From Lomentospora prolificans (Eukaryota > Ascomycota > Sordariomycetes > Microascales > Microascaceae), in contig JARFXM010000011.1 of the NCBI GenBank assembly GCA_029532625.1, forward strand, positions 1,054,001 to 1,118,000: a DNA stretch of 64,000 bases. Direction: 5' to 3'. Below, one piece after another: positions 1 to 12,597 of the stretch (positions are counted from its first letter, which is position 1; the number at the start of each line of letters is the position of its first letter). Position numbers and translations under genes: made by a program. The notes beneath the pieces were generated by a model. The model was not told the DNA's origin and did no database searches. It saw nothing but the letters and a program-made list of their open reading frames with translations.

Positions 1-176
1 TCTAGAACAAAACCGGACCATGCGTAATAAGCGTTCTCGCCGCAAAATAAAACAAGCCCCCGCCTCCCCATGCATACCGTGCCATTTCTCGGACATCCTA
101 TGTGCCGCGTCCATGTCCCAAGCCCTGATACCATATAGAGACCTCGGTGAAAACAACCCAACCCTCATGCTTTTGT

Positions 177-2315
177 TTACACCGTTCCATTAGTAGCTCG
201 GTGAGCCATCTCCTTCATGATGGGCTCCAAACAGCCCGCGCTGGCAGCCACGAATCCAAGGTAGGGCTTGCTTGCGTCGAGCACGCGACTGGTGTACTCG
301 GGGTGGTACTGCACGCCCACATAGAAGGGGTGATCCTTGATCTCCATGATTTCCATCCTCTCGCCCTTGTCGTCCTTGCCCAAGAAGCTGAGGCCCGCAT
401 CGTGTAGCTTGTCGACATAGGCAGGGTTTACCTCGTATCGATGCCTGTGGCGCTCGCTGACGACATCAGAGCCGCCGTAAAGAGCGCGGAGCTTGCTCCA
501 CTCGCTGCCGGGCTGGAAGTGGGTGTCATGGAGGCCGAGACGCATAGTGCCACCCATCTTGGTCTTGTCAATCTCAGGCATGAAGATGACGACCTGGTGC
601 TCGGCGGTACCGTCAAATTCCTCCGAAGTGGCGCCCTTGAGTCCGGCGATGTTACGGGCGAACTCGATAACAGCAACCTGCATACCGAGGCAGATGCCAA
701 GGTAGGGAACCTTGTTCTCGCGGGCGTATTTGGCGGCAGCCAACATCCCTTCGGTACCCCGATGGCCGAAACCGCCGGGAACGAGGATCCCATTGGCGTT
801 TCGAACCTTCTCCCAGGCCGCGTCGAAAGCCGCCTTGTCAGCACCCTCCTCGAGCGTCTCGGAGTCAATCCATTGGAGGTCGAGAGTGCGGCGGCACTTC
901 ATGGCAGAATGCTCGAGCGACTTGAGTACGGAGAGGTATGAGTCATGGAGCTCCGTGTACTTCCCAACAAGCACAATCGTCACAGGGGGATCGTCGCGAC
1001 TAACGACGGTATCCTTCCATAGGGCCCACATTTCCGTACCCTTCTTCACGCGAGTCGGGTTGAGGGAGATCTTGTCGAGGTTCAGGGATGGTTTCAAGAC
1101 GGCAAGGAGATCTTGGGCCTCGAGGAGGATGGGCACCTGGTAGATGCTGGGCATGTCATAGACAACGAGGACCTGCCTCTCCTCGACCTGACAGTGGAGT
1201 GCGATCTTGGAGATGGCGCTAGCCTCGAGAGGTTTGTTGCATCGGCAGGCGAGTAGGTCGGGAATAATACCAGCGCTTCGGACGGTCTTGACCGAGTGCT
1301 GGGTAGGCTTGGTCTTTTGTTCACCGTGGATCTCGGGAACGAAAGAGACGTGGATGCTGAAGAAATCGTTCTTGGGCGTCCGGTAGCGGAGCTGTGTTAT
1401 AGCTTCGACGAAAGGCATAGACTCGATATCACCGACAGTACCGCCGAGCTCGACTATTCCGAGTTAGCAGAGACCTAATCATCTCGCTTGGCATCCTTAC
1501 CAATGCAGACATCAGGCTCCTCGCCAGAATCATCAACGGGGATTCTCGCGACCCTCTCGATCCGCTCACGGATGGCATTGGTTACGTGGGGCACGATCTG
1601 CACAGTCTTGCCGAGATAATCGCCGCGGCGCTCCCTATCAATCACCTCTTTGTAGACCTGGCCAGTTGTAATATTGTGCTCGCGCGTCAAGGAGATACCG
1701 GCAAGGTACCGCTCGTAGTTACCCATGTCCAGATCGACTTCGCCGCCATCACTACGATTCGGGTATGTCAACGGTTAGCGGCAAAGGTTACGGTACGGGT
1801 GGAAGCGAGGGGCATCGGGGGCCAGGACTAACGATAGTACGAAGCATTCTCCATGCCTATAAACGTCACTCAGGGTTAGCAAGGGGTCGTGCTGTCAAGA
1901 CGCGGCACGCGAGCAGGGATGGTGAGGAGGAGGGGCTACGGACTCAGTAGGCTTCATGGTTCCAGCATCCAGGTTGATATACGGGTCAATCTTGATAGCC
2001 TGGATCGGAAATGCGCATCAGTCTCGGAATCGCACGGGAATAACTCAAAATCACAATGCGAAGCGGTGTAACCTACCGTGACCTTGAGACCAAGAGACTT
2101 CAGGAGCAGGCCAGTGGAGGAGGCTTTAAACCACAAACATTAGCCCAGGAGAGCACAGTCCACAAGAAGCCACTCCTTCCTTACCAATAATGCCCTTTCC
2201 AACGCCGCTAATCACACCTGTGTTGGTCAATAGTTAGCAATTGCCGATAATTCCAAAGGCATTCTAACCAGGCGCGGGGCTTATCTCTACCTCCAGTGAC
2301 AAGAATGTACTTCAT
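177..2315 (-). CDS. URA7: CTP synthase (glutamine-hydrolysing), URA7-like
   Basis: Makes CTP from UTP, ATP and glutamine, the last step of pyrimidine nucleotide synthesis; cytosolic, often forming filaments. I read seven exons: 2315-2291, 2217-2185, 2123-2077, 1999-1944, 1856-1833, 1751-1501 and 1453-177, which add up to 570 codons plus stop, the normal family length. The start MKYILVTGG..ISGVGKG carries the synthase P-loop. KIDPYINLDAGTMKP and DDGGEVDLDMGNYER-type motifs (here SDGGEVDLDMGNYER) follow, then ELGGTVGDIES across the last splice. The C-terminal class I glutaminase domain shows the nucleophile in GICLGMQ and the His-Glu pair in YHPEYTS. Every junction keeps frame (for example VCI|VELGG). 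The 5' half is unusually split into exons of 24-56 nt, so an automatic caller would probably start at 1418 and lose the N-terminus. Identification is very secure; individual small exons slightly less so. Confidence 0.96.
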
Positions 2316-3993
2316 CGCGGCGGCAATATCGGGTTCTTGGAAGGGAAAAAAAAAATTAAAAACCTCAAAGGGACTTCGCTTGTTGGACGAAATATATTTC
2401 CAACCGAAAAAAGAAAAAGAAAAGATAATAAAAGAGGGATTGGCTGGAATCCAAGATGTCGAGGTTTGGGTATCGGCGATTTTTTTTTTTTTTCGACTAC
2501 GCGCTGCGATTGAGCTGCAGTAGTGGAAGAAGGAACAATTTTTTTTTTTTTTTTACCCCTCCATGAACTCGCGTTCACCGCATTCATCGTTCCTTGCCCA
2601 CTTCGGGTTCGCGTTTGGCGCTAAGTCAGGTGAATAGTCATGTGACGCCCCACCAAACCGGCCGCGCCGGTCTTCTTGAGTCATTGTCAGAGTCTTTCCA
2701 TCTGGATTATTAGTATGAGGTATGAGGATCACCTTGGTGAAAAGTTGAACTGGCCTGTGAACCTGGCAAGGCAACTGCAGTGGGGTCTTTCACATGCTCC
2801 GCAATATTGCCACGCATTTTCCCGGTGAAGCTATCCTGCTTTGGGCTCCTCAGCGCAAGCTATGACGCGCATCCAAGCCCACACCGTTGGAGACGCGCTT
2901 CTTATCTCGCGTAAATATTATGCAACCTCTTTAAAGGAACAGTGTTGGTGTGATATAACTCAATTGGTTCGAGATTCAATCTCATATCAGGATGACCACA
3001 TGTAATGGCTTCACACACGTCGTTTTGTTGCACGACAGAGGTGCGGCTCAATGCTAGAAAGTACCTCGTCACACCCATAGATGTCCAATCATCCAGGCAC
3101 ATGAGCAAGCACTGCAACGAATTAAACTTCCTCATCAGCCAGCTTCACATCTCATGGATCTTATGAGTACTCCTTGGAAGGCAATAACCCGGAATTTTCC
3201 TCTGAGTCAGAGTTGGGTATCCGTACGTCAACACTCGCGATGCATCTCGCCGCCTCCGCGCTGAACGTTCTTAATACAGAAACAGCTACAGGACCCAGCG
3301 AGTTTTCAAATATCTCCAAGAAATGAATAGCTACTGCGAGAGCAGCTCCAACAGTAACTATAGTGGTTCTAGCATGGTCAACATGAGGTCTCTTTACTTC
3401 ATAACCGATCCCGCATCGCTGATAGTATCTCGTCGAGCACCCGGTACCCTCATCCGAGAACGAAAAGGGACGAATCCGTGTGTCTACAGCTGGCGGGGTG
3501 ATACGGTAACCTGAAGGATACAATATTATAGGCGATCCTGGAATCTGTCGGAATTAGCTAGTTTCGTTTTAGCTTCTAGAAATACCGCACCGGGCTCTGA
3601 CTTAAGACGACGACATATTAAGCTAGTTAGTATTGGCGAAAAGCGACGTTATACTGACGCCAACGCCATCAATGAGTTATCCGTCAGGTAGAGTCGTAAG
3701 AGACAGATATATCTAGTGGATGAGAGTCTGATCTCAGCCTTATTTCAGGGTGATTCGCTATGGCATTGCCCTCTAGCCACCGCAAACTAAATAGGGCAAA
3801 CGGAAGAATACGTCGCTTAGTGTCACTTCAAAGATAAGCGGCGGCAGCGACGCGACTCGGAGAGCCGCGTATTATCAAATATGAAGACCCTTTCATTTTC
3901 CAAATGGGACCGCTGCTTTCCAATTTCAGGCATCAATCGTGTACTATGCTAATACATCCTAAATCCACAGCATAAGCAGGAAAACCCGGGTAA
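2316..3993. other. intergenic region upstream of CTP synthase
   Basis: About 1.7 kb between the CTP synthase start and the stop of the antiporter gene. It should contain the CTP synthase promoter. It shows short poly-A and poly-T runs (around 2345, 2480 and 2540) and no ORF starting with ATG that I could support. A 120-codon minus-strand frame at 3161-3523 opens with TTG, has no recognisable motif and was not called. Confidence 0.6.
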
Positions 3994-6564
3994 TTAGGAA
4001 GACGTCTCTTTGGTCGACTGAATAACAAGCAAATCGGCCTGCAAGCCGGAATCCAAAATGTGACTGGCAACGACTCCCAAACACTCATGATCACCAATAG
4101 TGAGGGAAGAGAGTTTTCCGAGGTTGAGTTTCAAGCCGCTATGCCTTCCAATAACAACGATATCACGCCTACTAGGGTCGTGGCTGGATTCTCGGATGTC
4201 AGCTGTCGCAAGACCGAGGAGATCTTCGACCGACGTATTGCCGGCGACAGTCTCAGATTTGATACGAGGCTCGGCCTCTTCAGACACAAGCGCCATGGCA
4301 GCGGTAAAATACTCATCATCCTGGGCAACACCAACGCCGTCGGACCTAACGGACACCCGGAGAATAGTGGCTGTGACTTCGGGCCTCTCGATAAGTTGTA
4401 GGATAAGGCTAAGAGCAAGTCTATCATCCCTACCGCCGATGTATGGGAAGAAGATGTGGCACGATCTCTGTGCTGGCGGGAGTGGAGGGAGGTGGTGTTG
4501 TGCGGAGCTGAACGAATAGGTCCTAGTAAGCCTCGTTCGGTCGTTGGAAGATCCTTCGGCCGTGGTTGGGACAACCACCTCGTCGCTCTTGGAGAAGAAG
4601 ACAGCGACGTTCTGCTCAGCCAGTTCGATGATGGACTTGACGAAGCTGACGTACTGAGACGCAAATTTGTCCTTGAGACTGGCTGAGGATAGAATCTGAG
4701 AGTCGCCAATACCCCCAGTCTCGCTCCAGGGAACGATGAGCAAGTCTGAAGACGACGTCGAAGACTTTCTGACAAGGGCTTCCGCGAATCGGGTCTCTGG
4801 CATAATGGCTACCTCGCCGGAGATAGACAAATGATGCAATTGTCCAACTGTGCAGAAGGTGTTGACGACGGGGTCGTGTTTACTATACTCGTTGACTTGG
4901 GCGACCGTCATGAAAGCGGAATCACGATCCGTTAGAGGAATAAGGCGCATACCGTGGGCCCGAACCGGTCTTTTGGGCGCCTCGGAAGGTTCCCCACCCG
5001 TGTCATCTTCGTTTGTGGCAGCAGTGCGGCTCTTCGCGTGATGAATCACCGGATCGGTGGCTGACGGGTTGCCGAACAGGGAAACGAAACCGAGCACCGT
5101 AGGAAGGTTATCGAGGCGTAGGTAGACCATGAGTCGGTTGACCCTGTTCTGAATAACGGGCTTGCTCTGGCCAGAAGAACCGCCGCCGCTGGTGTCGGAG
5201 GGTACAAGAGGCGCACCGGTATCCCAGTCGATCTCTCCCCTCTTCCAAGCCTCAAGCTTCTGTTGATACGACGGCGGGTAGAGGAAGGACGCGAGCGGGG
5301 TCGACAGGAAGGTTGTTATCAAAGCCATGACAACGAAGATGGTGAACGTCCTCGTGCTGAGAATCTTCGCTTGGAGACCAATGTTCTAGGGCTGACATTA
5401 GCAGGTCGACCTCCAACCAAGTAAAAGAGAAAAGACGTACCAGGACAATCAACTCTACGAGACCCTTGCAACTCATCAGCACACCAATGGTGAAAGACTC
5501 TCTCCAGACCAGGCCGTTGAGCCGCGCGGCCACGGAGGCGCTGAAAAATTTGGAGAAGAAAGCAAGCACAGTGATGGCAACGACGTAACCCCAAGCGACA
5601 CCGCTATTTAGCAACCCCAAATTGGTGCTGAGACCGGACAGAGTAAAGTACAGGGGCAAGAAGAGAGCACCGATCAGATCCTCCAACTTTTCAATAACGT
5701 AAATGTTGAAGCGGTTCTCTCGAGGCAAAATAAGACCGACCATGAAGCCACCGAAAATGGTATGGACTCCAATGATTCCGGTAAAGAAGGCGGATGCCAA
5801 AGCGATGAGCAGAATCAGGGCGATGACCATCTGGGAAGGGCCATTTTCCAGGCTCCCATTGCGACGCAAGATCCAGATTAAGACGGGCTTGACGGCATAG
5901 AGAAGGAACAACATGTAGCCAGCGCAGGCAAGCAGGATCCACAGAGACGTAAGGCCGTTGCCAGCATTGACAAGTGTAACGCACAATGCAAGTAGGATCC
6001 ATCCCACTACATCGTTAGCGACGCCAGCGGAAAGTGTAATGATACCGACAGACGTATCGAGAAGCTTCAGCTCAGTCAAAATTCGGCACAAGACGGGAAA
6101 TGCAGTGATGGCGATGGCCACACCGACGAAGAGCATAAACACGGGAAATCGAATATGCACAATGCCCTCATCGCCGTAGAACTGGTTATACAATCCCCAG
6201 GCGATACCACAACCAACGCCAAAAGGAATAGCGAGACCGCCGAATGCTACAGATGTGGCAATACGCCAATTGCTGATGAGAAAGCGGACATCCGTTTCTA
6301 GACCAATAACGAAGAGGTAGAGGACCAAGCCCAGATGCGCGACGAGGGTCAAGTTAGGAATTGATGCGGCGGGGAAAATGGCCTCCTGGAAGCCGGGGAC
6401 ACGGCCCATAACGGAAGGACCAAGCAAAATTCCTCCAATAACTTCAGCGATGACACGAGGCTGTCGAATTTTGGAAAGGGGCCAGTGGACGAGATGGCAG
6501 ACAATCAGGATCAGACTAGCCTGTTAATGTTTGACCATGTTAGTGGCTGCCCGCTTTTTCCACT

Positions 6565-6603
<39 letters not shown>

Positions 6604-6775
6604 AAAAAGAACGAACCTGGATGATGAAGATGGTGATCGGATCCTTGGGGTTGTACACGGAAGGATTGGCGCCCTCGATCACGCCGCCTTGAGGAGGTGC
6701 GCGATTGCTAGTGGCGCTAGCGACCGCAGATGTCGCTGTCGCGTTCAGCGACGCGGAGTCGATTGTCGTCGACAT
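3994..6775 (-). CDS. KHA1: K+/H+ antiporter, Kha1-type (CPA2 family)
   Basis: Cation/proton exchanger of Golgi/endosomal membranes that supports pH and K+ homeostasis. Three exons: 6775-6617, 6520-5441 and 5385-3994, summing to 876 codons plus stop, normal for fungal Kha1. The N-terminus is short and Ser/Thr/Ala-rich. It is followed by about 12 hydrophobic segments (roughly residues 50-430), including the family motifs GLETDVRFL and GVANDVVGWILLAL. Then comes a cytosolic C-terminal half of about 440 residues that is split by a Ser/Thr/Asp-rich linker and resembles a universal-stress-protein-like fold in homologues. Splice junctions are TIFIIQ|ASLILIV and ELIVLV|NIGLQAKIL. The first intron holds a 34-nt A tract (T tract in the transcript) at 6568-6601. 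The start ATG at 6775 is the only one in frame upstream of the first TM segment. Confidence 0.95.
6568..6601. repeat. 34-nt poly-A tract inside KHA1 intron 1
   Basis: An uninterrupted run of A on the plus strand, immediately followed by GAAAAAAG. On the coding strand it is a poly-T run next to the 5' splice site of KHA1 intron 1. Such runs are slippage-prone, so the length may be partly a sequencing or assembly effect. Confidence 0.95.
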
Positions 6776-9700
6776 CGCCGCGGGAAGAAGAAGGGAAGTG
6801 GCGGGAGGGAACGATATCTAGGAGAGGTAAGAGGGGAAAAGGAAATGGGTGTAGATGACGGGCGAGCGCAGGTTATGAGGTCCGCTCCAGACTCAGAAGA
6901 CCTCCAGTGATGAAAGGTCCAAACCCAGGTGAAGATAAGCTATGTGGGGTTGGGGACAGAGAGAGGGGGATGGCGGGTGGGTGGGCTCGTGCATCTACTC
7001 TAAACGACTCCCGATTCAGGCATTGTACCCATAATGGGCGCCGTTGAGCCGCAGCGAACATTGTCCCCCGAAGTCACGAAATGGCACTATAGGTCTGACG
7101 CAGAAACCAACCAAGAAGCAGCACGCGCACAGGGAAGGTAGGGTACAAGTGGCGGAAACGCATGTGATTGAGGCAGAGCTTCGGGGAAGGTGCTGGGTGA
7201 GAGTGGGGTAAAGAGGTAAGGGTAAGAGCTAGGCGGCATGGAGGCGAGACTGTTGGTGGGCAAGGCAAAATGTAAGAGGGGCATCTCTTGACACTAACAG
7301 GATCACATACGAAGGTACAATCGGCTGTAGACAGCCCTTGAGGAATTGGTCTGTCTAAGGGGCTGGTGAAATCCACCGCATTCGATTATCTTCGGGGTTG
7401 GGTAACCATGGCCTGGCCGAGACGCTTGGCTGGCGAAGGGACACACTTCTTCAGGATCACGCGGCTCGATGGCGTGATTCGTTGCTGGTAATTCTGCTGC
7501 CTGGACCACGGACTTTGCATGCGCCAGCCCCAAATATCAAAAGCAATCAGTCCCAAGCTGGCACATCTGAGGACGGACGAGCTGGATCGCCTGCAGTAGA
7601 CGCCTGGCAAAGACTCCTTTGCAGCTGTCCCAACTTTCGGAATAGCTGGTTCGAACCATTAAGATATGACAGTACCTTCGTATTTAAAAGGGTAATTACC
7701 TTGGTACACTAAGCGGCAACAAGTCCTGCACAAAAGACACTCTTGCTGAAGGAAAAATCCAATAACTTCGAGTCTCAGCAGCTCTCGATTGAAAGAATAC
7801 CCGAAGACGGCACCTTTTCTACAAAATGAGACATTTTTGCCAAAAGGTCACACCAAAAACCAAGACTACGATGTCCAACATTGCAAAGACTTGGTCCCTG
7901 AAGGATACGCGATCCTGGGATAACTGGAACGCGATGATTCAGGGTGCAGAGATGAATCCATACCATAAGATCTTTTGGTTTCATCTCTTTTCGAGCTGAA
8001 CTTCGATCCACGGGTATTTCCAAGTCGGGGGTGTTGCTGTCGATGATGTTGTACCTTAGTAGTAGTAGTGTTATTCAACCCCTGCTCACGACTTCGCCCC
8101 GCTAGGGTAGGTGCCAAACTTAGAGCTTAAAAAAAAATACTACTTCCCTACACTTATCTTTGCTAGCAAATTCACCAAAACCCATACAACCCCCTCCTTT
8201 TTTCTTAGTCTTTTTTCCTTTTTTTTTTTTCTAAAAAAAAAAATACAAAACCTAAAGGCACTTGTATTAAAGCGTCACGCATAAAAATACCTGACCCATC
8301 TACACGACTATCTGTTTGGCTTGCAGTATTGGAAGCATGCTGATATTTATCCTTAAAAAGTGCGCCTGCCATATGCCAGGCGAAGACGCAGCGCCAATCT
8401 TTCATGGAGGCGAAGTGGACGAACAAGAAATGAAGCTTAGTCTGCGCTCAAACTCGGCCATCTCTAGAACTAATCCCGTGGACAAAACACGAGCTCATTG
8501 AAGCTCAGTAGCATCGAACCCCCTCGCATCAAAAAGTCAAGAGCGAGCGTTTTCCAAGGAAACCGAACATTGGTCTTCGAACCTGACAGGGGAAGCCACG
8601 CACTCTCAATAGAAAAACCAAGGACTGATCCACAGGGATCAGCAGGGTTAGGATCATTCATACATAGCCAAAGCCGCGTCAAATTGAACAAGCGACCTAT
8701 CACCCACGCGGGCACATGACCAAGTGGTCCGCGTGCAGAGAGATGGGCCCCACGTCATGCATGGGACCGATGCACCCAAGCATGGCCATCAAGCAGTGAA
8801 TGAGGAATCGCCAACTACAGAACGCCAGCGTGGCCGGAGCTGTCCCTCTTGCTCCATCGTCTCTTGCACCCCCAAACGCGGGAAAGACAACGTCGTCCAC
8901 AACCCGAAGCTTGAGATAACGATGGCGACAAATCAGAGCTTCCCACTTTCATTTTCCTCGCGCTCCTCTGAGCTAGCTCTGATCTATTTGGAGTCAGCTA
9001 TCTCAGCTAGCTGGCTGCTGCGAGTTTAATCCTTCTGTGCATACGCTAATTCAGTACCTTGGTACGAAGGTACAGGGCCTGCCATAACGACGCCCGTGAC
9101 GAAGTAGCATGTTGTACCACGGAAACACAGAAATAAATATCAATGTGCTCCATCTTTCGCGTCCAGGGCCGGGACCCATGGAAGTGGATCATTCGATAAT
9201 GCGTGAGCTAGTTAACCCACTGAACGCCTTTTCCAGGGGTCTTTCATTGCTGGCACTATGCTCGGCCTTCACCGCCTGGCTGGGCGTCACCAGCTCGCCA
9301 GGGGAGGGCTGGCCAGCGAGAAAGGCGGTCGATGACCATCGATGAATTGACAGGCCCAATACTCTAGTTAAGCACATCTCAGTCCCACAAAACGACAAAT
9401 GGGGAATGCATTTCACTCCAGCACGTCAATCCGGTGTCGTCCAATGGAAAGAACCTGCCCCAAGCTCGGGGCTCAACGGAGCGGTCTATACAACGTTGTT
9501 CCAATCAGGGAGCCAGATCTCGTGGTGCTTCGCTAAATTAGGCAATTCTAATGTACGGCTCCGATTTATTCGACGTCCCCGCCAGCCTTCTCAGTGTTAA
9601 CAGTCCGTCTATCGGCGGTCACCGTGATAAACTAACTCTAGCATCTCCAACTGGCGAGTAACCTTTATTGTCGGACATCGTACTCAACAGCACATCCTCT

Positions 9701-11803
9701 AGCTCGGCTCTATACGGCGGAATGATGGACAAGTGGTAGCCGTATTCATTTTCGTACCCGTCCGGATCGGTGAGGAAGCTCATAGGTGCAATGTAATATC
9801 TCAAGGTCAGCTCAACATGACTGGCTGATTGACATATCCCCATCTCTCGATCCGGCCTCGAGGCTTTTCTAGCCACCCATGGCAGGCCCCTAGTAGAGGG
9901 TCGGCATTTATCCCAAACCCAACTGGATAAATGTCTCTCTTTCTCCGCCGCCCCGATACCTGCCCTTGGCAGACGTGCAGGGCTGAATTTAACAATCCTC
10001 AACTCGGAAAATGATCGCCGTCGTCCTTCTCCACATCTGCGCCGACGCCTCTTCCGGCGCCGAACCCTTCTCGAACGCTCCGAGCATCCAAACGGCCCGT
10101 CTTGAAACCCCTCTCGTGGCATCCGGGCGAACCATCGCAACAGAGAAAATTGAACATCCAGGAGCGATGGGGTGATCATTCCCCAAATTCTCTAAGAGCA
10201 AACACCTTCGGTTTATATAAACCCCGTTTTCGGTTTAGGACGATCGCTTCATGCAGGCGGTGCTGCTAGTCACTTACAAGCCGTCTATCGGTTATATTAA
10301 CCGTTTCTCCCGGACCTTGATTTCTTGATTTGACGACCCCTAGACGAAGGGGTTTGCAGATGGTTTTACCTCCGCAATTGTTTCCGACATAGAAACCCCA
10401 TTTATTACAGAAATCTCTTGCGCCCCGAACGCATATGTGCAAACCGAAATCCCGGACCTGCGCTGCACTTCCTGTTGGTCGCAGGTTCCACATGCTCCCG
10501 ACAGCGTACATTGAACGAGGCGTCATCTCGCCGTCAATCATTGCAAACCTGGAAAACGGGGCCGGGATGTAATCTGTCTGATGCTTCTCTCATTGTTGAC
10601 ATACTGAATGATATTGCTGGAGGTAGGACGAGAGGCAAGATGACGAAAGGGATCTCGGGCGTGCGGCCGGACGATCAGTGGGGTGTTTTCTCTCGATCTA
10701 ATTATGGAACAACACGACTGGATAAGCTCATGAAAACGGCATAATCGTCCCAGGATCAGCCAAGCTTGGCCGAATACTGCCCAGGGTCCCATCTACCCCG
10801 GAAGCCATCTTCTACCTTCTCTCGACCCATTAGTATACTCGATATCTTTAGTGATATAGGATTAACTTGGGCCAGAAGGCAAGACATCTAGAACGACGGC
10901 GATGCATATTTATAGCCGGATCAACATTTAGCAGAAACAAACTTAATCGTCCCCGGATCCACCTCCCACATCTTCCCCTGGTTGAACCAAGATCGTCTAG
11001 CCAGCGGATCACTGATCGGCGACGTCGTGGTGGACGTCGATCAAGGCCAGCTACAGGGTAAATGTTCGCGGGCTTCCAACTCATGGCCATTTGATTCCGC
11101 ACTTTGAGAGATGATGGCTCGTCTTGCTAAACGTCCCGCGCACATTGCCATCGGCCCGGTGCAAAGCCATCCCTTTCCTCTCCCAATCCAAAAGCAGCCC
11201 ATGAGGTAGCATGCTAGCTGGGGTCAAGGCCGAAGATCTTGCGCTTTGCTGCTCATCCATCACTCGGCAAAAAAGCTTAGCCCGACCACCCTCCTCCGGC
11301 CGACGGAGGGTTACAGCAGATCAGTGACCCCCTCCTCCCCCTTAGCCCCTCCGTCACCCCGTGTCGCCGGTCTTGATCTCCCCCCGCCTTTGTTTTTCAT
11401 CTGAGGGCGGCGATCAGTGGGTTGGAAAGCGGCAGATGTGGCTCCTTGATGATCTTTTCCCCTATGTCATGCTTTTGGCTTTCTCCGGACGGCGGAGAAG
11501 GGCGGCGGACGGGATGGAGCGAATCGGCCTCACTCCAGTCTGTAAATTGGATCTCTTTGACGCATAGATGCTCCTCTCCTTGAAGACAGACGGAAGGAAA
11601 AGTCATATTCCGTAGATAGAAACCAAACGAGCATGCAAGAAGCATAAATAGCCACGTACATCCCCTCCCCAACCCGGTTCATTCTCCATCCACAAGCCCA
11701 CCAGATCTCACCAACCAGTCCTAAGGTCCTCTCACATTCTCACCATCCCCTCGCCTCGCCTCACCCTTTTTGCCAAACAAATTGAAGAAAGCCCACCGCA
11801 GCA
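6776..11803. other. 5 kb gene-poor region
   Basis: Between the KHA1 start and the secreted-protein gene. I see no conserved coding sequence on either strand. The longest ATG-started frame is 9619-10179 minus (186 codons), with a run of Arg/Lys codons and no recognised domain; a palindrome GGTTTATATAAACC sits at 10210-10223, too close to that ATG to serve as a normal TATA box. Short palindromes built on TACCTTGGTAC (7693-7704 and 9056-9066) and AGCTAGCT (8971-8978 and 9005-9012) stand out. The last 500 bp, rich in CGG and CT stretches, is the likely promoter of the secreted-protein gene. Confidence 0.55.
11643..11650 (+). promoter_or_regulatory. possible TATA-like element of the secreted-protein gene
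   Basis: CATAAATA lies about 155 bp upstream of the ATG at 11804. It is followed by a long CT-rich leader (CTCACC/CCTCGCC repeats), the layout common in strongly expressed fungal secreted-protein genes. Inferred from position and composition only. Confidence 0.3.
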
Positions 11804-12597
11804 ATGAAGTTCTTCACCACCGCCCTCTCCCTCGGCCTCTTCGGCACCGCCCTCTCCGTCCCCACCGTCCCTGAAACCCGCGTGGCCAAGAGGACCACCA
11901 ACTTCAACGAGCTCTTTGCCCAAGTCGAGGCCCACGCCTCCGCCGCCGGTACCTCACCGTCCTACCCTTCCCCAACGATCCCCAATTCCCATCGCCTTGA
12001 CTGACAGAAACTTTTTTCTTTTTTTCCTTTTCCCAGTAAACGTCTGTATCGAAGCAGACGTCGACGTCTCCGCCGCCCTCGAAGTCCGCGAAGCCATCGC
12101 CGCCAAAATCGAAGCCGACCTGGCCGCCTGCGCCGAGCTCCTCGCCGAAGCCGCCGCCCAACTCAAGGCTTCCGCCGAGGTGGACGTCATCGCCGACAAC
12201 GACGGCTGCGACCGCGGCTGCGTCGAGAAGATTGTCGTGGATAAGTCGAAGAAGTTTTGCGAGGACGTCGACACCGTCGTTGACCGGCTTGGCGAAGGTG
12301 AGCGTCTCTCACGCAAATAACCACCTTGTTTGTAAACGTAGCTCAGTGAGGCTTAAGGCACTAACGTGGAAGGGAAATGCAGACTGCGTCAAGGACCGCG
12401 TCAAGCCTGCTCTCGAGGCCTTTGGCGACTTCACCGTCTGCCTCGACGGCATCTTCGCGGGCATCGGCGCCTCCATCAACGGTGTCGTCGAGGCCGTTCT
12501 CGGCGCTGCTCTCGGCGCCGCCTTGGGCTTGGACCTCGGCGTCCTTCTTGGAATTGGCGGCAGCATCGGTGGCGGCATCGGCATCGGCAAGGCGTAA
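11804..12597 (+). CDS. small secreted Ala/Gly-rich protein with glycine-zipper tail
   Basis: Three exons, 11804-11948, 12037-12297 and 12383-12597, give 206 codons plus stop. Residues 1-18 (MKFFTTALSLGLFGTALS) form a clear signal peptide, followed by a possible Kex2-type KR site near residue 30. The middle part is acidic and alanine-rich, predicted helical, with repeated short hydrophobic/charged heptad-like patterns. Seven cysteines fall in the mature part: VNVC, AACA, DGCDRGC, KKFC, DCV and VCL. The last 45 residues are hydrophobic and Gly/Ala-rich (GAALGAALG, then LGIGGSIGGGIGIG), a glycine-zipper pattern seen in membrane-inserting or self-assembling segments. Length and composition recall fungal small secreted or surface-binding proteins, but I recognise no family. 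It converges on the vWA gene at 13198. Splice sites are canonical (GTACCT..CAG, GTGAGC..CAG). Confidence 0.82.

Noticed and set aside
2955..2990. GGTTCGAGATTC resembling a tRNA T loop
   Set aside because: The stem does not pair and no other arm is found at the right distance.
9619..10179. 186-codon minus-strand ORF with an Arg-rich run
   Set aside because: It has no motif, and the only nearby TATA-like site is 31 bp before the ATG, leaving no room for a leader. It may be a chance frame, so it is mentioned only within the region note.
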